Below, one piece after another: positions 57,305 through 64,000 of a stretch of DNA of 64,000 nt; position 1 is the first letter of the stretch; every line of letters starts with the position of its first letter. Below the pieces are notes generated by a model. The model was not told the origin of the DNA, did not search any database, and saw only the letters and a program-made list of their open reading frames with translations. The position numbers were made by a program, and so were the translations under genes. The stretch spans positions 1,984,001-2,048,000 of the forward strand of contig NZ_CP042436.1 in the NCBI RefSeq assembly GCF_007971025.1. Direction: 5' to 3'. Origin of the DNA: Mucilaginibacter ginsenosidivorans. GTDB taxonomy: Bacteria; Bacteroidota; Bacteroidia; Sphingobacteriales; Sphingobacteriaceae.

Positions 57305-58093
57305 ATGGCCCCGCAAGACCTTAAAATAGAGTCTTATATTCCGGCTGACAGTTTAAAGCCGTTCGTCAAAACTTTCCTGGTTATTGAAAGTACCCGGGCG
57401 ACGGTGAACAAACTTTTGCCGGACACGTCGATAGTCCTCGCTTTCCGGTTAGGCGGTAAAATAACCGATGAGTCGGCCGGGAATGACCGCCGTTTGCCAG
57501 CCTCGGTTATAACCGGGCTTCGCCGGTCGCCGCGGTTTTTATCTTACGCCGATAAAACGGCCTGCCTGCTAGTGATCTTTAAAGAAGGGGGTGCCGCGGC
57601 GATATTTAAAGAGCCATTGCACGAACTATTCAGCAAAAGTGTTCCGCTTGATGATCTGGTACCGCGCAGTCAATTGCAGTTGATAGAAGAGCAAATGAAC
57701 GCGGCCCGCGATAATAAGAAAAGGGTAGCTATTGCGGAGCGCTTTTTGCTATCGGGGCTCCACAGCGGGCAGCCGGATATGTTGGTGAACCGCGCCATGC
57801 AAAAAATAAAGCTTGTCAATGGCAATATAAAGGTGAGGGGTCTTGCAGGCGACATGGCCATCAGTCTTGATGCTTTTGAGAAAAGGTTCAGGCGGGTAGC
57901 GGGGATATCGCCCAAGCAATTTGCCGATACTGTCAGGATGAGACACCTGATCGGCCAATTGTCGGCTCCGGAGAGCCTTACCCGCATCGCCCTTGATGCC
58001 GGATACTTCGACCAGGCGCATTTCAACAAAGATTTCCGCTCATTTACGGGTGTTGCCCCTCAGCAATTTTTCCACGCTTCGGCATGGTGGTAA
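57305..58093 (+). CDS. AraC-family transcriptional regulator
   Basis: A protein of 262 aa. The N-terminal part (about 1-130) is of the DUF6597 type found in many Bacteroidota AraC proteins. The C-terminal double helix-turn-helix (about 165-258) has VRGLAGDMAISLDAFEKRFR and ALDAGYFDQAHFNKDFRSFT, the AraC signature, then GVAPQQF. It lies 69 bp upstream of the ABM protein gene, its probable target or partner. Confidence 0.88.
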   Translation: MAPQDLKIESYIPADSLKPFVKTFLVIESTRATVNKLLPDTSIVLAFRLGGKITDESAGNDRRLPASVITGLRRSPRFLSYADKTACLLVIFKEGGAAAIFKEPLHELFSKSVPLDDLVPRSQLQLIEEQMNAARDNKKRVAIAERFLLSGLHSGQPDMLVNRAMQKIKLVNGNIKVRGLAGDMAISLDAFEKRFRRVAGISPKQFADTVRMRHLIGQLSAPESLTRIALDAGYFDQAHFNKDFRSFTGVAPQQFFHASAWW

Positions 58094-58162
58094 ATCAATG
58101 ATTTTTTACAATTCCTGGCCACCTGCTCCGGGTAATTTTGCTTCATCAAATCATTAAAAAAG

Positions 58163-58588
58163 ATGAGAAAAATTTATCGGACGGGCTTGTTGCTATTACT
58201 GATTACCGGTGGCTCAATTGCTATGTCACAAAACAGCACCAGGCCCGAGAGTAATTCAAAAAGTAAAAGATCAACCATGCAAGTAGTATTAATCGACCGC
58301 TTTGTTGTACCCGCAGCGGCCAAAGCAGAATTTTTAGAAAGAGCCAATATTAATCGTGATTTTATCAAACACCTGCCCGGTTTTGTTGAAGATAATGCCT
58401 ACGAAGAAGCCGGCGAAACGGATTCCCGCATTGTAACGGTGGCCGTTTGGGCCGATGAAGACGCGTTCAAAAAAGCGAGAATAGCGGTGACTGAAGAATA
58501 TAAACGTCAAAATTTTGACGTGGCCGAACTGATAAAAAGGCTGCATATCCAAATGGAGCGCGGCATATACAAAAGGCTTGAGCGATAA
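58163..58588 (+). CDS. Antibiotic biosynthesis monooxygenase (ABM)-like protein with a signal peptide
   Basis: A protein of 141 aa. A signal peptide (residues about 5-22, RTGLLLLLITGGSIAMS) precedes an ABM-type ferredoxin-like domain (VVLIDRFVVPAAAKAEFLER, then LPGFVEDNAYEEAG and TVAVWADEDAFKKAR). Known relatives are small monooxygenases or haem-degrading proteins; export of such a domain is uncommon. It follows the AraC gene in the same direction. Activity unproven. Confidence 0.7.
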   Translation: MRKIYRTGLLLLLITGGSIAMSQNSTRPESNSKSKRSTMQVVLIDRFVVPAAAKAEFLERANINRDFIKHLPGFVEDNAYEEAGETDSRIVTVAVWADEDAFKKARIAVTEEYKRQNFDVAELIKRLHIQMERGIYKRLER

Positions 58589-58596
58589 AGCATAAT

Positions 58597-58627
58597 AACT
58601 TACGAAGTTTCTGAAACTTCGTAAGTT
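58597..58627. repeat. 31-bp perfect inverted repeat AACTTACGAAGTTT
   Basis: Fourteen-base arms AACTTACGAAGTTT and AAACTTCGTAAGTT with a CTG centre. It lies between the ABM gene and the mutase 3' end (convergent). It may be a terminator or a dispersed element. Confidence 0.8.
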
Positions 58628-58663
58628 GCTATAGTTTTAAATCCTGACTCCTGAGTCTTCTTT

Positions 58664-59815
58664 CTACATATTCCTTCTATACTGCCCCCCAACTTCGTAC
58701 AGGGCATGGGATATTTGCCCTAACGAGCAATATTTACATACTTCCATCAGCGTTTCGAAGATATTATCACCGGCAATTGCGGCTTGTTGTAATTTTTTTA
58801 GCAGGGCAGGGGCCTTATCGGCATTGCGTTCCTGAAAAGCTTTCAGCGCCGCTATCTGGAATTGCTTCTCCTCCTCGGTGGCCCGTATCACCTCGGACGG
58901 CGTAATGGTGGGCGAACCCTTTTTATTCAGGAAAGTATTAACACCGACGATAGGGTATTCGCCGGTATGTTTCAGGGTCTCATAGTAAAGTGACTCTTCC
59001 TGTATCTTGCCGCGCTGGTACATGGTTTCCATAGCGCCCAGCACACCGCCACGGTCGTTAATACGCTTGAATTCGGCTAATACGGCATCTTCCACCAGGT
59101 CGGTCAGTTCCTCAATAATAAAGGCGCCCTGCAAAGGGTTCTCGTTTTTAGCCAGGCCCAGTTCCCGGTTGATGATCAATTGTATGGCCATTGCCCGGCG
59201 AACAGATTCTTCCGTTGGCGTGGTTATGGCTTCGTCATAGGCGTTGGTATGCAGCGAATTACAGTTGTCGTATATGGCGTACAGAGCCTGCAACGTGGTG
59301 CGGATATCGTTAAAGTCGATCTCCTGTGCATGCAGCGAACGGCCGCTGGTTTGGATATGGTATTTCAGCTTTTGCGAACGGTCGTTCCCCTTATACTTAT
59401 TTTTTATGGCTTTGGCCCAAATCCGGCGCGCAACGCGACCGATAACCGAATATTCCGGGTCGATGCCGTTGGAAAAGAAGAAAGAGAGGTTAGGCGCAAA
59501 ATCATCGATATGCATGCCCCGGCTCAGGTAATACTCCACATAAGTGAATCCGTTCGACAGCGTGAATGCCAGCTGTGAAATAGGATTAGCCCCTGCTTCG
59601 GCAATATGATATCCCGAAATTGATACTGAATAAAAATTCCGGACCTTTTGATCGATAAAATACTGCTGGATATCGCCCATCATCCGCAGGGCAAATTCGG
59701 TAGAAAAGATGCAGGTATTTTGCGCCTGGTCCTCCTTCAATATATCCGCCTGCACCGTACCGCGAACGGTTGAAACGGCAAACGCTTTTATCTTTTGATA
59801 AACATCAGGCGGCAA
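58664..59815 (-). CDS. icmF: IcmF C-terminal fragment (mutase catalytic part), separated by the DUF559 insert
   Basis: An open frame of 383 codons from a TTG at 59815 (coding continues without ATG to about 59869 in the mutase frame: [20 protein letters not shown]). It has the mutase TIM-barrel core, with [40 protein letters not shown] and [16 protein letters not shown]. It is the natural continuation of the protein encoded at 59851-62583, in another frame. As it stands it lacks an ATG, a B12 domain and the G-domain, so on its own it is probably inactive unless re-initiated or unless the insert is removed. Confidence 0.9.
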   Translation of the reverse strand: MPPDVYQKIKAFAVSTVRGTVQADILKEDQAQNTCIFSTEFALRMMGDIQQYFIDQKVRNFYSVSISGYHIAEAGANPISQLAFTLSNGFTYVEYYLSRGMHIDDFAPNLSFFFSNGIDPEYSVIGRVARRIWAKAIKNKYKGNDRSQKLKYHIQTSGRSLHAQEIDFNDIRTTLQALYAIYDNCNSLHTNAYDEAITTPTEESVRRAMAIQLIINRELGLAKNENPLQGAFIIEELTDLVEDAVLAEFKRINDRGGVLGAMETMYQRGKIQEESLYYETLKHTGEYPIVGVNTFLNKKGSPTITPSEVIRATEEEKQFQIAALKAFQERNADKAPALLKKLQQAAIAGDNIFETLMEVCKYCSLGQISHALYEVGGQYRRNM

Positions 59816-59850
59816 AACCTGGTCGCCGGTAAGGCCGAGGAGGGTTAAGC

Positions 59851-62583
59851 CTAAGCCGGTGTTGCCCGCGGGCAGTTTTGCCTCACCCCGGCCCTCTCCA
59901 AAGGAGAGGGGGTGTTGGGAGAGATTATCCTGTCAGGTCGCTTACCTAATGTTTCTTTTATATCCCGAACTACTTTTTGTGAATTGCTCAACACTTCTTC
60001 GTTTGTGAAACGGATCACATCAAACCCTTCGCCATTGAGCACTTCGGTTCTTACCTTATCTTCTTCTGAAGTCAAATTATGATAGCCACCATCAATTTCT
60101 ATAACAAGTCCTTTTGGTACACAAACAAAATCAGCAATATAGCCATCAATTGCATGTTGCCTCCTTATCTTAAATCCTGTTTGGTTGTTCCGCAATAGCT
60201 GCCATAAGATATTTTCAGTTTCAGTTGGATTTTGCCTGTTTGATTTGGAGTTAGCTTTTAAGGTTTCCCATATTTTCGTATTTGCAGTCTGATAGCCAAA
60301 GCTCCTGGGCCTCCCTTCTTTTGCCTCATTTAAATTCTCTCCAAAGGAGAGACCTTCCCCCCTCTCCTTTGGAGAGGGGCCGGGGGTGAGGCGATAAGCT
60401 GGTCGCTCCAGCCCTTTATCATCATAAACCTCTTTGAACTTCGCCTCCACCAAATGCTCCAGTTTATGCTCATGGATATATTTCTCGCATTGCTGGTCGA
60501 TAGCTGCATTCATAAAATAGCCCAGCAACATCGGCGCAGGACCATTAATGGTCATGGATACCGAGGTGGAAGGGTTACACAGGTCGAAACCCGAGTACAA
60601 CTTTTTCGCGTCATCCAGTGTGGCAATGCTTACACCCGAGTTGCCGATCTTTCCATAAATATCCGGGCGAACATGCGGGTCCTCGCCGTAAAGAGTTACC
60701 GAATCAAAAGCAGTTGACAACCTATGCGCCGGTTGCCCCAGCGAAACATAATGGAATCGTTTATTCGTCCGTTCCGGACCGCCCTCGCCGGCAAACATAC
60801 GCGTCGGGTCCTCACCTTCGCGTTTAATAGGGAACACCCCTGCAGCATAAGGGAACTCGCCCGGAACATTTTCGGTTAGCAGCCAGCGTAAAATATCGCC
60901 CCAGGCCTCATACTTTGGAAGGGATATTTTAGGGATCTTCAGTTGAGACAGTGAGGTATAAAACAAAGGCTGTTTGATCTCTTTGTCCCTTACCTTGTAT
61001 ATGAAATTCTCCGCCTTATACTGTTTCATGGTTTCCGGCCATTCTTTCAATAACTGCTTGCAATCAGGGTGCAGATGGCTTTCCAGGTGCCTGGAAATAT
61101 CTTGCAGAGACGCATAATTATGCGTCTCTACAGGGGTATTTTCTTTTAGCGCGTCAATCGCCCCCTGAATATTATATAGCTGCTGCGCAATCTTGCACTG
61201 TTCATTCACCCATTCATTATAGGTATTGCTGCTTTCAACAATCTCGGCCAAATACCTGTTCCGGTCGGGCGGGATAATAAATATCTTTTCCGATTCGCCC
61301 CAATGCAGGGTTGCCACGTCATATTTCGTCCCGATAAAATCAGCACCGGTTTTCGCCTTGATAGTTTTCATCAGCGCCTCGAACAAATTGTTCATGCCGG
61401 GGTCGTTGAATTGCGAGGCCATGGTGCCGAAAACGGGCAGTTCTTCGTCTTTAGCCGTAAATAGCTGGTGATTTCGTTTGTATTGTTTGCGCACATCGCG
61501 GATGGCATCCAATGCACCGCGCTTGTCGAACTTGTTAAGGGCCACAATGTCGGCAAAGTCCAGCATGTCTATCTTCTCCAGTTGCGTTGCTGCGCCAAAC
61601 TCCGGCGTCATTACGTAAAGTGAGACATCGCAATAGTCGGTTATCATGGTATCCGATTGCCCTATACCCGACGTTTCGACAATGATCAGGTCGTAACCCG
61701 CAGCTTTACAGATGTCGATAGATTCCTGAACATATTTGGACAAAGCCAGGTTGGCCTGCCGTGTAGCCAGCGAGCGCATATATACCCGCGGACTATTGAT
61801 CGAGTTCATCCGGATACGGTCGCCCAATAAAGCGCCACCCGTCTTTCGTTTGGAAGGGTCGACTGAAATAATGGCCAGTGTTTTATCTGTCTCCATCAAA
61901 AACCGGCGAACAAACTCGTCTACTAACGATGATTTTCCCGCACCACCGGTACCGGTGATGCCCAGCACTGGCGCCTCACCTAAATCCTCTCCAAAGGAGA
62001 GGATTTTTTTACCACCCGCGTCAACCCCCTCTCCTTTGGAGAGGGCTGGGGTGAGGCCCCTTTCCGCCAGCGTTATCAGCGACGCTATCGCCTTGGGATC
62101 TTTTTCGGGCAAATGCTTCAACTCGCCATTCAGTTTGGTTACCGTCGCAAAATCGCATTGCTGCAGCATATCATTGATCATGCCCTGCAAACCCATCGTA
62201 CGACCATCATCTGGCGAATAGATACGGGCGATGCCATAATCCTGCAGTTCTTTTATCTCCTGCGGCAGTATCACACCGCCACCGCCGCCAAATATTTTGA
62301 TGTGCCCGGCCCCGCGTTCGCGCAGCAGGTCATACATGTATTTAAAGTATTCGATGTGCCCGCCCTGGTACGATGTCAGCGCAATGCCCTGCACATCCTC
62401 CTGTATGGCGCAGTTCACCACCTCGTCCACCGACCGGTTGTGCCCCAGGTGTATCACCTCGGCACCGCTCGATTGTAAAATACGACGCATAATATTGATC
62501 GTAGCATCGTGCCCGTCGAACAGCGATGCTGCGGTTACAAAGCGTATCTTATTTTTGGCGTGGTATGGCGCGAGGGTTTCCAT
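59851..62583 (-). CDS. icmF: IcmF N-terminal part fused to a DUF559 nuclease domain
   Basis: A 910-codon frame. Residues about 10-150 are the cobalamin domain ([11 protein letters not shown] with the lower ligand His). 177-204 is a palindromic insert, and the MeaI-type G-domain follows with P-loop [12 protein letters not shown] near 207 and NKFDKRG (NKxD). The mutase barrel begins near 550. At residue 731 the mutase sequence is broken by [13 protein letters not shown] (B1 insert) and, from about 755, by a DUF559 domain ([39 protein letters not shown]) of Vsr/PD-(D/E)XK type, ending in a new stop at 59851. IcmF interconverts isobutyryl- and n-butyryl-CoA. Precise loss of 443 bp would restore the whole gene. 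Confidence 0.9.
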   Translation of the reverse strand: METLAPYHAKNKIRFVTAASLFDGHDATINIMRRILQSSGAEVIHLGHNRSVDEVVNCAIQEDVQGIALTSYQGGHIEYFKYMYDLLRERGAGHIKIFGGGGGVILPQEIKELQDYGIARIYSPDDGRTMGLQGMINDMLQQCDFATVTKLNGELKHLPEKDPKAIASLITLAERGLTPALSKGEGVDAGGKKILSFGEDLGEAPVLGITGTGGAGKSSLVDEFVRRFLMETDKTLAIISVDPSKRKTGGALLGDRIRMNSINSPRVYMRSLATRQANLALSKYVQESIDICKAAGYDLIIVETSGIGQSDTMITDYCDVSLYVMTPEFGAATQLEKIDMLDFADIVALNKFDKRGALDAIRDVRKQYKRNHQLFTAKDEELPVFGTMASQFNDPGMNNLFEALMKTIKAKTGADFIGTKYDVATLHWGESEKIFIIPPDRNRYLAEIVESSNTYNEWVNEQCKIAQQLYNIQGAIDALKENTPVETHNYASLQDISRHLESHLHPDCKQLLKEWPETMKQYKAENFIYKVRDKEIKQPLFYTSLSQLKIPKISLPKYEAWGDILRWLLTENVPGEFPYAAGVFPIKREGEDPTRMFAGEGGPERTNKRFHYVSLGQPAHRLSTAFDSVTLYGEDPHVRPDIYGKIGNSGVSIATLDDAKKLYSGFDLCNPSTSVSMTINGPAPMLLGYFMNAAIDQQCEKYIHEHKLEHLVEAKFKEVYDDKGLERPAYRLTPGPSPKERGEGLSFGENLNEAKEGRPRSFGYQTANTKIWETLKANSKSNRQNPTETENILWQLLRNNQTGFKIRRQHAIDGYIADFVCVPKGLVIEIDGGYHNLTSEEDKVRTEVLNGEGFDVIRFTNEEVLSNSQKVVRDIKETLGKRPDRIISPNTPSPLERAGVRQNCPRATPA
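59880..60392 (-). mobile_element. DUF559 cassette with palindromic ends inserted in icmF
   Basis: A 513-bp element bounded by GGTGAGGC (60385-60392) and GCCTCACC (59880-59887), 8-bp inverted ends. Near both ends lie CTCTCC-AAA-GGAGAG palindromes. The inner 443 bp carry the DUF559 coding sequence and lie between direct repeats TTTTGCCTCA at 59876-59885 and 60319-60328. The DUF559 stretch contains no methionine codon, so it depends on the host gene's start. There is no transposase. The 443-bp length shifts the host frame (443 = 3x147+2). Confidence 0.85.
60323..60392 (-). repeat. B1, 70-bp in-frame palindromic element in icmF
   Basis: GCCTCATT to GGTGAGGC enclosing CTCTCCAAAGGAGAG and CCTCTCCTTTGGAGAGG. 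Same layout as the 85-bp element at 61973-62057. Its length is 3n+1, which, with its start at the second base of a codon, keeps the mutase frame open (encodes about 23 residues, starting [13 protein letters not shown]). Confidence 0.8.
61103..61132. repeat. 30-bp palindrome, TGTAGAGACGCAT family, copy 2, inside icmF
   Basis: The arms are GCAGAGACGCAT and ATGCGTCTCTAC around AATT. The copy at 82-111 shares the sequence with few changes. Here it is translated in frame as [10 protein letters not shown] in the linker between the G-domain and the mutase domain. Confidence 0.85.
61973..62057 (-). repeat. 85-bp in-frame palindromic element before the IcmF P-loop
   Basis: Inverted ends GCCTCACC (61973-61980) and GGTGAGGC (62050-62057), with inner palindromes at 61986-62002 and 62027-62045 of opposite orientation. 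The length 3x28+1 keeps the frame. It adds 28 residues ([10 protein letters not shown] to SFGEDLGEA) between the cobalamin domain and [11 protein letters not shown], a linker where other IcmF proteins have no such sequence as far as I recall. Confidence 0.85.
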
Positions 62584-62721
62584 TGGCTGTATTTCTACAG
62601 CAAAGCTAAATAAAATGTTGCAAAGCTATGCATGCATAATAATCGGGTCTTAAGTCCTTAGTCAGGAGCCTTTGAGACGGCTTTTTGACTTTCACGTGCT
62701 TTTTGATAGCTTTAAGCTGTT

Positions 62722-63726
62722 ATGGGATATTCTAAAATTAAGGTAGGCGTACTTCTTCTTTTATGCACTGCCACACTGCATTTTCGTTCATTGGGACAAA
62801 CAACGGATTATTCATTACCGGCTGATCTTGAGAAAAATATAAGCAAGGCGGACTATAAAATAATAGCCGATTTATCAATAGCTGCGGTAGCAAAAAAGTA
62901 TAAGATCGATCATGTTAGCCAGGGCACCATTACCTTGGGTAAAGGTCAAAATATGGCGGCTTTTAACCTGGATAATGTCCTGTTGCAATGTGAGGCTGAA
63001 AAAGACCATTCCAAATGGAACGGGATCATACAAGCACATTTTGACAGGTTGTTTAACTCGATTGATAAACATGAAAAGACTGACCTGTCGGGATATGATA
63101 AAGTAAAGGGTAACTTGAGTATCCGTATTTATACTGCCGCGAGTGCCGAACAGAGAGGCGGGCTCGAGAATCTGGTTTCACGCGTCGACCTTGAAGGGAC
63201 AGTGACTTTATTAATGCTCGATCTGCCGGAGGCATTTGCCACGGTATCCAAAAAAGAATTCGATCACTGGCATATTAGCGCAGACACTGCTTTCCGCCAG
63301 GCACTGGAAAATATTGGAAAACAAAAGATAGAAAGGGAAACAAAATCCTTTAATATTGAGGGAACACCTGTCGAGTTTAATTTTTTGGAGAATGAAGATT
63401 ATGCCGCAAGTTATGCACTCGATCTGTCGAATAATTCCCCTGGCCTGGTGGGCGAATGGGGCTCGGCGATCGCCCTCCCAAATAAAGGGCTGGTGGCTAT
63501 TTGTAAAATAAGCAGGGAGAAGCCTGTTGAATTTGTGAAGTTTATACAAGCAGCAAAACCTATTATTGAAAAATCATATACAAGTCATCCCCAGCCCATT
63601 TCAAAGGAGTTTTTCTGGTATTATAAGGGAAAATTTACACGTATTGTAGTGAATGAGGATAGTAAAGGAAATATAAACGTTATCGCGCCGGTTGGACTGT
63701 CGGAGTTAATGGTTTCAAAAAAATAA
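62722..63726 (+). CDS. Secreted protein of unknown function
   Basis: A protein of 334 aa with a signal peptide (residues about 8-24, GVLLLLCTATLHFRSLG, then QTTDYS). I do not recognise the family with confidence. The mature part alternates helices and strands (KIIADLSIAAVAKKYKIDHV, DKVKGNLSIRIYTAASAEQR, NSPGLVGEWGSAIALPNKG). It diverges from icmF by 138 bp and is followed by a terminator shared with the convergent lipoprotein gene. Confidence 0.5.
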   Translation: MGYSKIKVGVLLLLCTATLHFRSLGQTTDYSLPADLEKNISKADYKIIADLSIAAVAKKYKIDHVSQGTITLGKGQNMAAFNLDNVLLQCEAEKDHSKWNGIIQAHFDRLFNSIDKHEKTDLSGYDKVKGNLSIRIYTAASAEQRGGLENLVSRVDLEGTVTLLMLDLPEAFATVSKKEFDHWHISADTAFRQALENIGKQKIERETKSFNIEGTPVEFNFLENEDYAASYALDLSNNSPGLVGEWGSAIALPNKGLVAICKISREKPVEFVKFIQAAKPIIEKSYTSHPQPISKEFFWYYKGKFTRIVVNEDSKGNINVIAPVGLSELMVSKK

Positions 63727-63730
63727 AAAA

Positions 63731-63759
63731 CGGGAACCAGGCGTTACGCCCGGCCCCCG
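63731..63759. terminator. Bidirectional terminator
   Basis: CGGGAACCAGGC pairs with GCCCGGCCCCCG through 12 base pairs (some G-U). On the minus strand TTTTTTATTT follows, and it lies 4 bp after the plus-strand stop codon. It serves two convergent genes. Confidence 0.8.
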
Positions 63760-63785
63760 TTCCGGAAATCTGCGAGAGAAAACCC

Positions 63786-64000
63786 TTATTCTTTCTTTTT
63801 GGCGGTCTTCTTTTCCGTAGACGTTTTGACCGTCGTTTTCGATACCGTATCAACCTTTTTAGAGGTGTCGGTACCCATTTTCATGGTATCGGTTGCGGAT
63901 GTATCCGGTTTCATGGTAGAATCTATCTTGACCGATGTACTTGAATCTACCGAAGTAGAGTCGGAAGTCCCACCCGAATTATTTCCCTTGCATGCTGCCA
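63786..64000 (-). CDS. Ser/Thr/Lys-rich lipoprotein (partial)
   Basis: A minus-strand frame enters at the right window edge and stops at 63786. The visible start AACKGNNSGG looks like a lipobox cysteine and first residues of a mature lipoprotein. The rest is low-complexity with Ser, Thr, Asp and Lys (TDTMKMGTDTSKKVDTVSK, then EKKTAKKKE). The signal peptide lies outside the window. Such tails probably act as flexible surface linkers. Function unknown. Confidence 0.6.
   Translation of the reverse strand, partial: AACKGNNSGGTSDSTSVDSSTSVKIDSTMKPDTSATDTMKMGTDTSKKVDTVSKTTVKTSTEKKTAKKKE

Noticed and set aside
59851..60322. DUF559 segment as an intein
   Set aside because: No intein splicing blocks are seen (no N-terminal Cys/Ser block or C-terminal HN block), and the downstream mutase is in another frame.

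Overview
The window looks like a chromosomal segment of a Bacteroidota bacterium of the family Sphingobacteriaceae, most likely Mucilaginibacter or a close relative. The grounds are the 16S sequence and its 3' end, promoter boxes of the Bacteroidota type (TTGxxx, then TAnnTTTG), many family-typical proteins, and large numbers of short dispersed repeats. Genus is inference from familiarity. No plasmid or phage block is visible.

Layout. 1-6.6 kb: lipid A Kdo transferase (waaA) and a tight nucleotide-sugar operon (ugd, UDP-glucuronate decarboxylase, galE, rfbB, CpsB-type phosphatase). 6.6-11.3 kb: MacB-type permease, a membrane-anchored unknown, IscA-type Fe-S protein, and a cobalamin mutase large subunit. 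11.3-13.2 kb: dnaA with a structured leader. 13.4-21.3 kb: NUDIX, a LemA/TPM operon, and two secreted glycosidases (GH92 mannosidase, GH29 fucosidase). 21.3-28.5 kb: ECF sigma factor, sterol-desaturase-like protein, FAD dehydrogenase, DinB, CoA-binding protein, RsmF-type methyltransferase. 28.7-34.9 kb: a complete rRNA operon (promoter, 16S, tRNA-Ile, tRNA-Ala, 23S, 5S, terminator). 35.0-36.6 kb: an AT-rich KAP-type NTPase gene ending at a second, truncated 5S 3' end. 36.7-47.2 kb: hemA, a globin-like lipoprotein, and an exopolysaccharide operon (histidine kinase, BcsB-like protein, MshEN-GT2 synthase, membrane protein). 48-64 kb: acyl-ACP desaturase, MscS channel, frameshifted YitT gene, aldo/keto reductase, serine hydrolase, DUF4846, M15 peptidase, PIN toxin-antitoxin pair, AraC regulator, ABM protein, and an interrupted isobutyryl-CoA mutase fused gene (icmF).

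The most unusual content is repetitive. (1) icmF carries three kinds of palindromic insert. The largest contains a DUF559 (Vsr/PD-(D/E)XK-like) nuclease domain with no methionine of its own, read as a C-terminal fusion to the truncated mutase. The cassette lies between 10-bp direct repeats exactly 443 bp apart, and deleting 443 bp would restore one uninterrupted 1158-codon mutase frame. (2) Degenerate tandem repeats with a 7-bp (sometimes 8-bp) period and several vocabularies (TGAGATA, GTGATTA, GGTGAAT, GCTTTCA, TCTTGAC and others) fill nearly every rRNA-operon spacer, sit at many stop codons and occur once in frame inside waaA. In the rRNA operon they occur as complementary blocks; one pair gives a perfect 16-bp stem enclosing 16S. 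(3) The KAP NTPase gene lies between a complete 5S gene and a 5S 3' fragment that has its own terminator, suggesting an islet at the end of the rRNA operon.

Functionally the window mixes housekeeping (replication initiation, rRNA, haem, Fe-S, fatty acid desaturation) with envelope and exopolysaccharide building and secreted glycan degradation, as expected of a soil or plant-associated polysaccharide degrader. All calls come from reading the sequence; no database search was run.
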